NCBI RefSeq assembly: GCF_013371085.1
Contig: NZ_JABWCV010000016.1
Location: forward strand, 31,129 to 95,128
Direction: 5' to 3'
Source: Vreelandella maris
Lineage (GTDB): Bacteria > Pseudomonadota > Gammaproteobacteria > Pseudomonadales > Halomonadaceae
DNA length: 64,000 nucleotides
Made by a program: the position numbers and the translations under genes. This document shows positions 10,074 through 18,603 of this stretch, piece by piece (position 1 is the first letter of the stretch; each line of letters begins with the position of its first letter). The notes under the pieces are model-generated. The model did no database searches, was not told the DNA's origin, and saw nothing but the letters and a program-made list of their open reading frames with translations.

Positions 10074-10405
10074 TGGAACTGCTCTATGCAATGACCACCG
10101 GTGTCTTAACCGCCTGCGGTCTCTACTTAACCTTGCGAGGCCGCACCTTTCCCGTGGTGGTCGGCCTAACGCTGCTCTCTTACGCAGTGAACTTGTTTCT
10201 GTTTTCGATGGGGGGTCTCACCACTGATGGGCCAGCCATTGTGTCCGAAGGAACGAACTATGCCGACCCACTCCCTCAGGCGCTAGTGCTCACGGCCATT
10301 GTGATCGGCTTTGCGATGACCGCCTTCGTGGTAATTCTAGCCATGCGGGCGCGCAGTGAAGTGGGTAACGACCACGTCGACGGTAAAAAGGAAGACCGAG
10401 AATGA
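10073..10405 (+). CDS. mrpC: Mrp antiporter subunit C
   Basis: A 110-residue protein with three membrane helices, homologous to NuoK. The segment LTLRGRTFPVVVGLTLLSYAVNL and the later DPLPQALVLTAIVIGFA are hallmark MrpC sequences. Its ATG overlaps the mrpA stop as TAATG and its stop overlaps mrpD as ATGA, indicating translational coupling across the operon. Confidence 0.95.
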   Translation: MELLYAMTTGVLTACGLYLTLRGRTFPVVVGLTLLSYAVNLFLFSMGGLTTDGPAIVSEGTNYADPLPQALVLTAIVIGFAMTAFVVILAMRARSEVGNDHVDGKKEDRE

Positions 10406-11916
10406 TGCAGCACCTGATTGTTTTTCCTGTCGTTTTACCGCTAGTGGCGGGTATATTACTGCTCTACCAACGGCAAGGCTTAGTGCGCTATAAGCGTGCC
10501 GTCAGCGTTGCCGCCACCGTGTTATTACTGCTGGTTGCAACCGGCCTTTTGCGCCAAGCCGCCAGTGATCAGGTGACTTATTATGCCCTGGGCGATTGGC
10601 AAGCACCGTTCGGCATTGTGCTAGTACTGGATCGCCTGTCAGCACTGATGCTGCTGGTCACTGCTGTTTTAGCGGTTGGCGCAGTGGTATTTGCCTGCGC
10701 GGGAGATGATGAAAAAGGCAGTAACTTTCATGGCCTTTTTCAGTGGCAACTGCTGGGCATCAACGGCGCCTTTTTAACCGGTGATTTGTTTAACCTGTTC
10801 GTCTTTTTTGAAGTACTGCTATTAGCCTCTTACGCTCTGCTTTTGCACGGTGGAGGTAAAGCGCGCATTCAAGCCAGCGTCCACTACGTGGTTCTTAATC
10901 TGGCAGGCTCTTCGCTGTTTCTCATCGCAGTGGGGATTCTGTACGGCGCCACGGGCACGCTCAATATGGCCGATATGGCGATCCGCGTGGCTGAACTGCC
11001 TACAGAGCGTGAAGGCTTAGTCACCGCCGGCGCATTAATGCTACTGGTGGTGTTTGGGTTAAAAGCCGCCATCCTGCCTCTCTATTTCTGGCTACCCAAA
11101 GCCTATGCATCCGCGCCTGCGCCAGTGGCGGCGCTGTTTGCCATAATGACCAAGGTAGGTATCTACGCTATTCTGCGTGTCTATTCACTGCTGTTTGGTG
11201 ACACCGCTGGCGGGCTGGAAGCACTGGAGCAATCTTGGGTTTGGTGGCTCTCGCTTGCCACCTTGGCGGCCGCTGGTGTCGGCGTAATGGCCGCACGAGA
11301 TTTGCGCTTGCTGGTAGCTTATTTGGTGTTGGTATCCGTAGGCACGCTGCTGGCGGGTATCGGCATGCGCTCACCTCAGGCTGTCTCGGCCCTGCTCTAT
11401 TACCTGATCCACACCACGCTGGTTACCGGTGGTTTGTTCCTGTTAGCGGAAATGATCAGCCTGCAGCGTGGTAAAGCGGGGACGCGCCTGGTGAAGGGTC
11501 GTCCGATGGTTCAGGGCGCTGGACTCGCTATGCTATTTTTCGTTGGCGCCATCGCCGTCGCTGGCGTTCCGCCGTTTTCAGGCGCTATCGGCAAGGCATT
11601 AATGCTTAATGCTGCCGAAGGCACGCAGCGTCTCTGGCTTTGGCCGTTACTGCTGTTGACCAGCCTAGCCTCGCTGATTGCGCTTTCCCGCGCAGGCTCT
11701 ACGCTGTTTTGGCGTAGCCACCGTGGCAACATTAGTGGTTCACCGTTAGCCCGGCGCCAGTGGTTTGGCGTTATCTGGCTGCTTAGTGCAGCACCGCTGT
11801 TGGTTGCACTGGCAGGGCCAGTAAGCAGCTACACTCAAGCCACCGCTGATCAATTAGCCAACCCTCAGGTGCTAATTCGCACGCTACTACCCAATGCTAC
11901 TGGAGATGCCCAATGA
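10402..11916 (+). CDS. mrpD: Mrp antiporter subunit D
   Basis: A 504-residue, NuoM/NuoN-like antiporter subunit with about 14 membrane helices. It shows the loop GDLFNLFVFFEVLLLASYALL with its buried glutamate, essential for proton transfer in this family, and KAAILPLYFWLPKAYASAPAPVAALFA-type sequence around the conserved lysine/histidine helix. It overlaps mrpC by 4 nt and mrpE by 4 nt. Works with MrpA as the ion-translocating core. Confidence 0.96.
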   Translation: MMQHLIVFPVVLPLVAGILLLYQRQGLVRYKRAVSVAATVLLLLVATGLLRQAASDQVTYYALGDWQAPFGIVLVLDRLSALMLLVTAVLAVGAVVFACAGDDEKGSNFHGLFQWQLLGINGAFLTGDLFNLFVFFEVLLLASYALLLHGGGKARIQASVHYVVLNLAGSSLFLIAVGILYGATGTLNMADMAIRVAELPTEREGLVTAGALMLLVVFGLKAAILPLYFWLPKAYASAPAPVAALFAIMTKVGIYAILRVYSLLFGDTAGGLEALEQSWVWWLSLATLAAAGVGVMAARDLRLLVAYLVLVSVGTLLAGIGMRSPQAVSALLYYLIHTTLVTGGLFLLAEMISLQRGKAGTRLVKGRPMVQGAGLAMLFFVGAIAVAGVPPFSGAIGKALMLNAAEGTQRLWLWPLLLLTSLASLIALSRAGSTLFWRSHRGNISGSPLARRQWFGVIWLLSAAPLLVALAGPVSSYTQATADQLANPQVLIRTLLPNATGDAQ

Positions 11917-12410
11917 TCGCCCCGCGCTCCTGGCTACCCACGCCTGTATTATCGATACTGCTACTTGTTGTGTGGTTGTTGTTAGTACGCAGCTACGCGT
12001 TTGGTCAGTTCGTGTTAGGCGGCTCATTAGCTATTTTGATTCCCCTACTGACCCATCGGTTTTGGGATGCACGGTCTCTTATCGCCAAACCCTTTGCCTT
12101 GCTGCGTTTTATCTTCCGTGTGCTGGGCGACATCATCACCGCGAACTTTGAAGTGGCTTATCTAATCGCCAACCCATGGCGCAAGCTTAAACCCCATTTT
12201 ATTGAATACCCGCTAATGCTAGAGGAGCGGTTCACCATCACGCTGCTCGCCAGCACGATCAGCCTGACACCGGGCACCGTGTCGGCCAATCTGCGCATGG
12301 ATGGTAAATCACTGCTGATTCACGCCTTAAACGTGGACGATGAGGAAGTGCTGATTAACCAGATTCGCGAGCGCTATGAACGCCCACTCAAGGAGATCTA
12401 CGAATGTTAA
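11913..12410 (+). CDS. mrpE: Mrp antiporter subunit E
   Basis: A 165-residue protein with two or three N-terminal membrane helices and a soluble C-terminal domain. The pattern TLLASTISLTPGTVSA followed by an aspartate-rich LNVDDEE is typical of MrpE. It overlaps mrpD by 4 nt at its start and mrpF by 7 nt at its end. Its role in the family is mostly assembly and stability of the complex. Confidence 0.94.
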   Translation: MIAPRSWLPTPVLSILLLVVWLLLVRSYAFGQFVLGGSLAILIPLLTHRFWDARSLIAKPFALLRFIFRVLGDIITANFEVAYLIANPWRKLKPHFIEYPLMLEERFTITLLASTISLTPGTVSANLRMDGKSLLIHALNVDDEEVLINQIRERYERPLKEIYEC

Positions 12411-12673
12411 GCACTGCACTCTATGTCACCTTAGCTCTGGTCGTGATGGCGCTGTTGATGAACCTCTACCGCCTGACCATTGGGCCCAGCTTGCCTGATC
12501 GCGTACTCGCGTTAGACACCATGTACGTTAACTCCATTGCGCTTATCGTACTGCTGGGGCTGTGGCTGAACAGCAAAACCTATTTCGAGTCAGCGCTGTT
12601 GATCGCAATGCTAGGTTTTATCAGCACCGTGGCGGTGTGCAAATATATTCTGCGCGGAGACATCATCGAATGA
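12404..12673 (+). CDS. mrpF: Mrp antiporter subunit F
   Basis: An 89-residue protein with three membrane helices; RLTIGPSLPDRVLALDTM is the conserved MrpF loop with the key aspartate. It overlaps the end of mrpE and is followed by mrpG after 43 bp. Confidence 0.95.
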   Translation: MLSTALYVTLALVVMALLMNLYRLTIGPSLPDRVLALDTMYVNSIALIVLLGLWLNSKTYFESALLIAMLGFISTVAVCKYILRGDIIE

Positions 12674-12716
12674 TTAACAGGAGCTATCGAACGATGAATA
12701 TCAGCCAGGGGGATTT

Positions 12717-13103
12717 ATGTCAGTAATCGTTGAAGCACTTATTTCACTGCTGCTGATCGCTGGCGGGATCTTTGTCTTTATCGGTTCGCTGGGGATGGCG
12801 CACCTGCGCGATTTCTATATGCGCCTGCATGGCCCCACCAAGGCCACCACCTTGGGCATCGGCTGTATGCTCATCGCTTCGATGCTGTATTTCTGGAGCG
12901 TGGACGGCAAACCGGATATCCAAGAACTGCTGATTACGCTTTTCCTGTTTATCACCGCCCCCGTCAGCGCCCACCTGCTGGCCAAATCTGGCTTGCACCT
13001 GCGTTTAAAGCACGCTGATAAAACCCAGGGTAAGCCGGTAGAGCTGCGTCCAGAAGAAGTCGGCGACAAACCGGTACCGCACCCCGATAAAGGCCATGGC
13101 TGA
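12717..13103 (+). CDS. mrpG: Mrp antiporter subunit G
   Basis: A 128-residue last subunit with three membrane helices and the family sequence GSLGMAHLRDFYMRLHGPTKATTLG. AGGGGG 6 nt before ATG is a strong ribosome site. The hydrophilic C-terminal 30 residues (proline and charged) extend a little beyond the usual MrpG length. A terminator follows 14 bp after the stop. Confidence 0.95.
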   Translation: MSVIVEALISLLLIAGGIFVFIGSLGMAHLRDFYMRLHGPTKATTLGIGCMLIASMLYFWSVDGKPDIQELLITLFLFITAPVSAHLLAKSGLHLRLKHADKTQGKPVELRPEEVGDKPVPHPDKGHG

Positions 13104-13116
13104 AACGGCATAAAAT

Positions 13117-13155
13117 AAAAAGCGGGTGGTGCCGAAAAGCACCACCCGCTTTTTT
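13117..13155. terminator. Bidirectional rho-independent terminator after the mrp operon
   Basis: A perfect 12-bp GC-rich stem (13121-13132 with 13139-13150), extended by A:T pairs on both sides, with loop CGAAAA and a T-run after it. It lies between convergent mrpG and serB and should stop both transcripts. Confidence 0.93.
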
Positions 13156-13176
13156 ACTTCCTACTCTTATACTGCT

Positions 13177-14103
13177 CTACGGTGTTAAATCCTGCTGCTG
13201 ATAGCCGAGCAGGTAGAGCACACCGTCAAGACCCGATGTCGATATCGCCTGACACGCTTGGGCACGCACCAACGGCTTGGCCCGAAACGCAATGCCCATC
13301 CCCGCTTTGGCCAGCATTTTAAGATCGTTGGCACCGTCACCCACGGCTATCGTCTGATCGAGGCTAAAGCCCTGCCGGAATGCAATGACTTCGAGCAGCT
13401 CGGCTTTGCGCTCAGCATCTACGATTGGTTCGCTTACTTCGCCGGTCACTTTGCCATTTTCAATGATCAGCTCATTAGCATGGATCTCGTCAAAGCCAAG
13501 CTTCTTCTGTAAGTGGAGGGCAAAGTAGGTAAAGCCACCTGAGAGTATGGCGGTGCGATAGCCTAACCGCTTTAGATTGATCATCAGGCGTTCAACGCCT
13601 TCCATCAACGGCAACTCCTCAGCGATTTCCGCCAGCACCGACTCATCCAAACCGACCAGTTTGCTCATCCGCTCGCGAAAGCTCGCCTTGAAATCAATTT
13701 CCCCGCGCATGGCACGCTCGGTGACTTCAGCGACTTCTTCACCCACGCCATGGCGGCGAGCAAGCTCATCAATCACCTCAGCTTTAATCAACGTGGAGTC
13801 CATATCGAAACAGACCAAACGGGGCTGCACGTGATCGCGAGTATCAGGTTGGGCAACGATATCAATACCCAGCGTTTCACTCAGCAAAAGCGCGGCGTCG
13901 CGCACTGCTTTGCTATCTGCGTCACCAGACAAGCAGTATTCAATACAGTCGATGCCTTCACCTGACTGAAATGAGACATCGGCAAGCCGCTGGGTACTCT
14001 CCACGTTCAGATTAAACTGCGTAATGAGAGCATCTACCTGCGCTTGAATGTCGGCGGTTAAATCCGACGCTAGTACGGTTAGGATCAAATCACCGCGTGC
14101 CAT
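13177..14103 (-). CDS. serB: Phosphoserine phosphatase
   Basis: Last step of serine synthesis: phosphoserine to serine. A 308-residue HAD-family enzyme with an N-terminal ACT-like region (about residues 1-85) and a catalytic domain starting FDMDSTLIKAEVIDELA, the nucleophile motif D-x-D-S-T. Further motifs are LSGGFTYF (motif II serine) and GDGANDLKML (motif IV aspartates). SerB has a conserved lysine and RAKP segment here as well. It stops a few bases from parC (4 bp downstream of the parC stop) on the same strand, so parE-parC-serB may form one transcript. Confidence 0.95.
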   Translation of the reverse strand: MARGDLILTVLASDLTADIQAQVDALITQFNLNVESTQRLADVSFQSGEGIDCIEYCLSGDADSKAVRDAALLLSETLGIDIVAQPDTRDHVQPRLVCFDMDSTLIKAEVIDELARRHGVGEEVAEVTERAMRGEIDFKASFRERMSKLVGLDESVLAEIAEELPLMEGVERLMINLKRLGYRTAILSGGFTYFALHLQKKLGFDEIHANELIIENGKVTGEVSEPIVDAERKAELLEVIAFRQGFSLDQTIAVGDGANDLKMLAKAGMGIAFRAKPLVRAQACQAISTSGLDGVLYLLGYQQQDLTP

Positions 14104-14106
14104 TAC

Positions 14107-16362
14107 TTACTCCCCTGCCTCTAGTCGATCTACTTTCTGGAAGCCGCGGGGCAGCTTGCTACCACGCCGACCACGCTCACCGCGATAGTATGCCAAGTCG
14201 TCGGCTTTTAGTGTCAGCTTGCGCTTGCCTGCATGGATCAACAGCGCATCACTGGCGGCTAGCACCACAATGCCGGTAACAAACTCCTCCCGGCGGGCGG
14301 CTCTTGGGCCTGGGATATCGAGCATTTTATTGCCCTTACCTTTAGACATCTCGGGTAACTGATCCAAGGGGAACAGCAGCAGTCGGCCCTCATTTGAAAC
14401 AGAAGCCACCCACAGCTCCTCGTCGCCCTCAGGCACTTCCACTGGCGCCATGACATTGCAGCCCTTGGGCAGGCTAAGTACCGCTTTACCGGCTTTGTTT
14501 TTACCGGTGAGCGTATCAAGCCGCGCCACAAAGCCATAGCCGCCATCAGTGGCAAGTACGAAGCGCCGTTCCGGTGGCGCAAACATCAGCCCCGCCATTT
14601 TCGCTCCGGCGGCAACGTTAGCACGCCCGGTAACCGGCTCACCCTGGCCCCGCGCACTGGGTAAGTTATGCGCAGACAGCGTATAGGCACGCCCGGTATC
14701 GTCCAGTAGCACCAGCGGCTGGTTGGTTTTACCTTTTGCCGCCAGTTGGAAACTATCCCCGGCTTTATAGGAGAGCCCTTCGGGGTCGATATCATGTCCC
14801 TTGGCCGCACGAATCCAGCCTTTATCCGAGAGCACCACGGTAATGGGGTCAGCGCCTAACAGTTCTACTTCAGACAGCGCCTTGGACTCTGCCCGCTCAA
14901 CCAACGGTGAGCGGCGCTCATCACCATGCTCTTTACCCGCTGCGCGAATCTCTTTTTCGATCAGCGTTGTGAGCTTGGCTTCGCTGCCCAGCAGACCTTC
15001 TAAATATTTGCGCTCTTTTTCCAGCTCATTCTGCTCACCGCGAATTTTCATCTCTTCGAGTTTGGCAAGATGACGCAGGCGCAGCTCTAAAATGGCTTCC
15101 GCTTGGCGCTCGGAGAGGCTGAAGGTCGCAATCAGCGAGGCTTTCGGATCATCCTCTTCACGAATAATGCGGATCACTTCGTCAAGATCGAGGTAGGCAA
15201 TCAGCAGGCCTTCCAGGATATGTAAACGATCTTCGACTTTGCCTAGGCGGTGCTCTAAACGACGACGCACCGTGCTACGGCGGAACTGAAGCCATTCGCC
15301 TAGCATTTCCGGCAGCGGCATGACCCGTGGGCGCCCATCCAGGCCGATCACGTTCATGTTCACCCGCACGTTTTTTTCCAAGTCGGTGGTGGCGAACAGG
15401 TGCGCCATCAGCGATTCAACGTCAATGCGGTTGGAGCGCGGCTCAATGACCAGCCGGGTCGGCTCTTCATGAGTCGACTCATCGCGCAGGTCGGCCACCA
15501 TGGGCAGTTTTTTGGCCTGCATTTGCGCGGCGATCTGCTCCAGCACCTTGGCACCGCTGACTTGGTAGGGTACCGAGGTAATAACGATATTGGCTTCTTC
15601 GCGGATGTAGCGGGCGCGCAGTTTGACCGAGCCGCGGCCTGATTCGTAGAGCTTACGCAGGTCCGCAGGCAGGGTAATAATTTCCGCATCGGTAGGGAAA
15701 TCCGGCGCAGGCACGAATTCCATTAAATCGGCAGTGGTCGCCTTGGGGTTGCGCAGCAGATGGCAGGTGGCTTCGACGACTTCCGACACATTGTGCGGCG
15801 GAATATCGGTAGCCATACCGACAGCAATCCCAGTACCGCCATTGAGCAGCACATGGGGTAATTTCGCGGGGAGTACCAGCGGCTCTTGCATGGTGCCGTC
15901 GAAGTTGGGTGCCCAATCGACGGTGCCTTGGCCTAGTTCACCCAGCAGCACTTCGGCGAACTTGGAGAGTTTGGCCTCGGTGTAGCGCATGGCGGCGAAG
16001 GATTTGGGGTCATCAGGGCTACCCCAGTTGCCTTGGCCATCCACCAATGGGTAACGGTAGCTAAACGGCTGCGCCATCAGCACCATGGCTTCATAGCAGG
16101 CGCTGTCGCCATGGGGATGAAACTTACCCAGCACGTCACCAACGGTACGAGCCGATTTTTTGTACTTGGCGTTGGCATGCAACGCCAGCTCCCGCATGGC
16201 GTAAATGATGCGGCGCTGAACGGGCTTCATACCGTCGCCGATATTGGGCAGTGCACGGTCTAGAATGACGTACATCGAGTAATCGAGGTACGCTTTTTCG
16301 GTGTAGTCGCGCAGGGAGAGACGTTCGACGTCGCCCTCCGCTACTTGAATATCCATGGTCAT
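14107..16362 (-). CDS. parC: DNA topoisomerase IV subunit A
   Basis: The DNA-breaking subunit of topoisomerase IV, which unlinks daughter chromosomes. At 751 residues it has the usual ParC length. The winged-helix segment [16 protein letters not shown] retains serine and glutamate at the positions that mutate in quinolone resistance, so it reads as the unmutated type. The catalytic tyrosine lies in [12 protein letters not shown]. The C-terminal beta-pinwheel carries ParC-type degenerate blades rather than the GyrA box. parE is directly upstream with a 6-bp gap. Confidence 0.97.
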   Translation of the reverse strand: MTMDIQVAEGDVERLSLRDYTEKAYLDYSMYVILDRALPNIGDGMKPVQRRIIYAMRELALHANAKYKKSARTVGDVLGKFHPHGDSACYEAMVLMAQPFSYRYPLVDGQGNWGSPDDPKSFAAMRYTEAKLSKFAEVLLGELGQGTVDWAPNFDGTMQEPLVLPAKLPHVLLNGGTGIAVGMATDIPPHNVSEVVEATCHLLRNPKATTADLMEFVPAPDFPTDAEIITLPADLRKLYESGRGSVKLRARYIREEANIVITSVPYQVSGAKVLEQIAAQMQAKKLPMVADLRDESTHEEPTRLVIEPRSNRIDVESLMAHLFATTDLEKNVRVNMNVIGLDGRPRVMPLPEMLGEWLQFRRSTVRRRLEHRLGKVEDRLHILEGLLIAYLDLDEVIRIIREEDDPKASLIATFSLSERQAEAILELRLRHLAKLEEMKIRGEQNELEKERKYLEGLLGSEAKLTTLIEKEIRAAGKEHGDERRSPLVERAESKALSEVELLGADPITVVLSDKGWIRAAKGHDIDPEGLSYKAGDSFQLAAKGKTNQPLVLLDDTGRAYTLSAHNLPSARGQGEPVTGRANVAAGAKMAGLMFAPPERRFVLATDGGYGFVARLDTLTGKNKAGKAVLSLPKGCNVMAPVEVPEGDEELWVASVSNEGRLLLFPLDQLPEMSKGKGNKMLDIPGPRAARREEFVTGIVVLAASDALLIHAGKRKLTLKADDLAYYRGERGRRGSKLPRGFQKVDRLEAGE

Positions 16363-16368
16363 CGGGGG

Positions 16369-18264
16369 TTATACCTCAATGTCTGCGAGGTTGCCGTAAT
16401 CTTCCAGCCACTTTTTGCGATCACTGGCACGCTTTTTGGCCAGCAGCATATCCATCATTTCCATGGTGCCGTCGCCTTCCGTTAAAGTGAGCTGGACGAG
16501 GCGTCGAGTTTCCGTCGACATGGTGGTTTCACGCAGTTGCAGCGGGCTCATCTCACCCAGGCCCTTGAAGCGCTGGACGTTGGGCGTGCCACGCTTGTTA
16601 GCGAGCTGCTTGAGAATGGCGGCTTTTTCGCTCTCATCCAGGGCGTAATGCACTTCTTTGCCCAAATCGATGCGGTAAAGCGGTGGCATCGCGACATAGA
16701 CATGCCCTGCATCCACCAAACTGGGGAAGTGGCGCACGAACAGTGCGCAGAGCAGCGTCGCGATGTGCAGGCCGTCAGAGTCGGCATCTGCGAGAATACA
16801 GATCTTGTGGTAGCGCAGCTTTTCCAGATCAGCGCTGCCGGGGTCGGCGCCAATCGCCACGGCGATATCATGAACTTCCTGGGAGCCGTAGATATCGTGA
16901 GTTTCCACTTCCCAGGTATTGAGGATCTTGCCGCGCAGCGGCAAGATCGCCTGGGTTTCACGGTTACGCGCCTGCTTGGCACTGCCACCCGCCGAGTCCC
17001 CTTCGACTAAAAACAGCTCGCTCTGAGCAGGGTCCTGACCGGAGCAGTCCGCCAGCTTACCGGGCAGCGCCGGGCCGGAAGTGACCTTTTTACGGGCCAC
17101 TTTTTTGGCTTTTTTCTGACGATTTTGCGCCGCGCTAATGACAAGTTCGGCAATCGCTTCGGCCTGATCCACGTGGTGGTTAAGCCACAGCGAGAAAGCG
17201 TCTTTCACCACCCCCGATACAAAGCCAGCAATGGTGCGCGACGAGAGCCGCTCTTTGGTTTGTCCGGCAAACTGGGGGTCGAGCATTTTTACCGAGAGCA
17301 CAAAAGAGGCGCGCTCCCAAAGGTCATCGGCGGTCAATTTAATTCCACGGGGCAGCAGGCTGCGGTATTCACAGAACTCCCGCAGCGCATCCAGCAGCCC
17401 TGAACGAAAGCCGTTGACGTGAGTGCCGCCCTGCGGGGTGGGGATCAGGTTGACGTAACTCTCCAGCAGCGCTTCACCGCCTTCCGGTAGCCATTGAACC
17501 GCCCAATCGACCCCATGTTCGTCGTCATTGAAGTGGCCAACGAAAGGTTCGCGGGGGAGCACTTCGTAGCCGTCGGTGGCTTCAACCAAATAGTCGCGCA
17601 GGCCATCGGCAAATTCCCACTCGGTGGTAGTGCCGTCGGGTTCGACCAAGGTGACTTTCAAGCCGGGGCAAAGCACTGCCTTGGCACGCAGCAGGTGTTT
17701 CAGTCGCGTTAGCGCGAGCTTGGGACTATCGAAGTAGCTTTCGTCCGGCCAGAAGCGCACCAGCGTGCCGCTTGCTCGCTTGGGGGCTTTGCCAATTTCA
17801 TGCAGCTCTTCGACTTTCTCGCCGAACTCGAAGGCCATGGCATGGCATGCGCCATCGCGGGTGACTTCCACATCTAAGCGGCGCGACAGCGCGTTAACCA
17901 CCGACACCCCTACCCCATGCAAACCGCCCGAGAAGCGGTAGCTCGTGGAAGAGAACTTACCGCCCGAGTGTAGCTTGGTAAATATCAGTTCAACGCCTGA
18001 GACACCGTGCTCAGGATGCAGATCGATCGGCATCCCTCGGCCGTTGTCCTGTACTTCGATCCCGCCGTCGCTATGCAGCACGACGTTGATCATGGTGGCG
18101 TGACCCGCCAGCGCTTCATCGACGCTGTTATCTATGACTTCCTGGGCTAAGTGATTGGGGCGTGTGGTGTCGGTATACATACCGGGACGCTTACGTACCG
18201 GCTCGAGCCCGGACAGGACTTCGATGGAACTCGCGCCGTACTGAGAGGCATCAAACTGGGTCAT
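16369..18264 (-). CDS. parE: DNA topoisomerase IV subunit B
   Basis: The ATPase subunit of topoisomerase IV, 631 residues. It has the GHKL ATP site (EVIDNSVDEALAG, DNGRGMPID, GGLHGVGVSVVNA), the transducer domain, then the TOPRIM domain with LVEGDSAGGSAKQ and DADSDG and the C-terminal RFKGLGEMSP segment. PLRGK in the TOPRIM region is the wild-type quinolone-region sequence. It is the first gene of parE-parC; the 340-bp region ahead of it contains the repeat at 18431-18591. Confidence 0.97.
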   Translation of the reverse strand: MTQFDASQYGASSIEVLSGLEPVRKRPGMYTDTTRPNHLAQEVIDNSVDEALAGHATMINVVLHSDGGIEVQDNGRGMPIDLHPEHGVSGVELIFTKLHSGGKFSSTSYRFSGGLHGVGVSVVNALSRRLDVEVTRDGACHAMAFEFGEKVEELHEIGKAPKRASGTLVRFWPDESYFDSPKLALTRLKHLLRAKAVLCPGLKVTLVEPDGTTTEWEFADGLRDYLVEATDGYEVLPREPFVGHFNDDEHGVDWAVQWLPEGGEALLESYVNLIPTPQGGTHVNGFRSGLLDALREFCEYRSLLPRGIKLTADDLWERASFVLSVKMLDPQFAGQTKERLSSRTIAGFVSGVVKDAFSLWLNHHVDQAEAIAELVISAAQNRQKKAKKVARKKVTSGPALPGKLADCSGQDPAQSELFLVEGDSAGGSAKQARNRETQAILPLRGKILNTWEVETHDIYGSQEVHDIAVAIGADPGSADLEKLRYHKICILADADSDGLHIATLLCALFVRHFPSLVDAGHVYVAMPPLYRIDLGKEVHYALDESEKAAILKQLANKRGTPNVQRFKGLGEMSPLQLRETTMSTETRRLVQLTLTEGDGTMEMMDMLLAKKRASDRKKWLEDYGNLADIEV

Positions 18265-18430
18265 GTAACGTCGATTCCTGAAAAAATAGTGCTAGCAGCC
18301 TCGCTGGGCGTTATGTCAGTGGTTAAAAGCAGACGTTAAAAATAGAGTTCAGCAGTTTACAAAGAGCCACAGGATAGCGGAAAAGCAAAAAGCTGTATAT
18401 CTAGCCATGCTTCATGCTTATTACCAGGGG

Positions 18431-18591
18431 CGCCGGGGATAGGTCGTAGAGGAGGTCGTTTGCCATGGCCGGAAAAGTGATCCCTTCAATTCCGGCATTT
18501 CCGCCATCCATGGCGGTCAGATGGCAAATGTAGCGCCCAAGGATGGGTTCACAGCGCCTCCTCGTAGGCCTGTCGCCGGGTTAGCCCCGGC
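18431..18591. repeat. Highly structured intergenic palindromic element between parE and pgi
   Basis: Five nested or side-by-side inverted repeats fill this 160-bp stretch: 18432-18438 with 18585-18591 (GCCGGGG/CCCCGGC); 18449-18455 with 18557-18563 (GAGGAGG/CCTCCTC); 18459-18466 with 18521-18528 (TTTGCCAT/ATGGCAAA); 18468-18473 with 18491-18496 (GCCGGA/TCCGGC); and 18501-18507 with 18510-18516 (CCGCCAT/ATGGCGG). No open frame fits it. It looks like a dispersed REP/MITE-type repeat or a structured RNA. From memory, similar sequence is common between genes in Halomonas genomes; I saw no second copy in this window. The remaining part of the 339-bp gap (18265-18430) holds the parE promoter region, in which I see no certain sites. 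Confidence 0.75.
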
Positions 18592-18603
18592 TATCTCCTT
18601 AAT

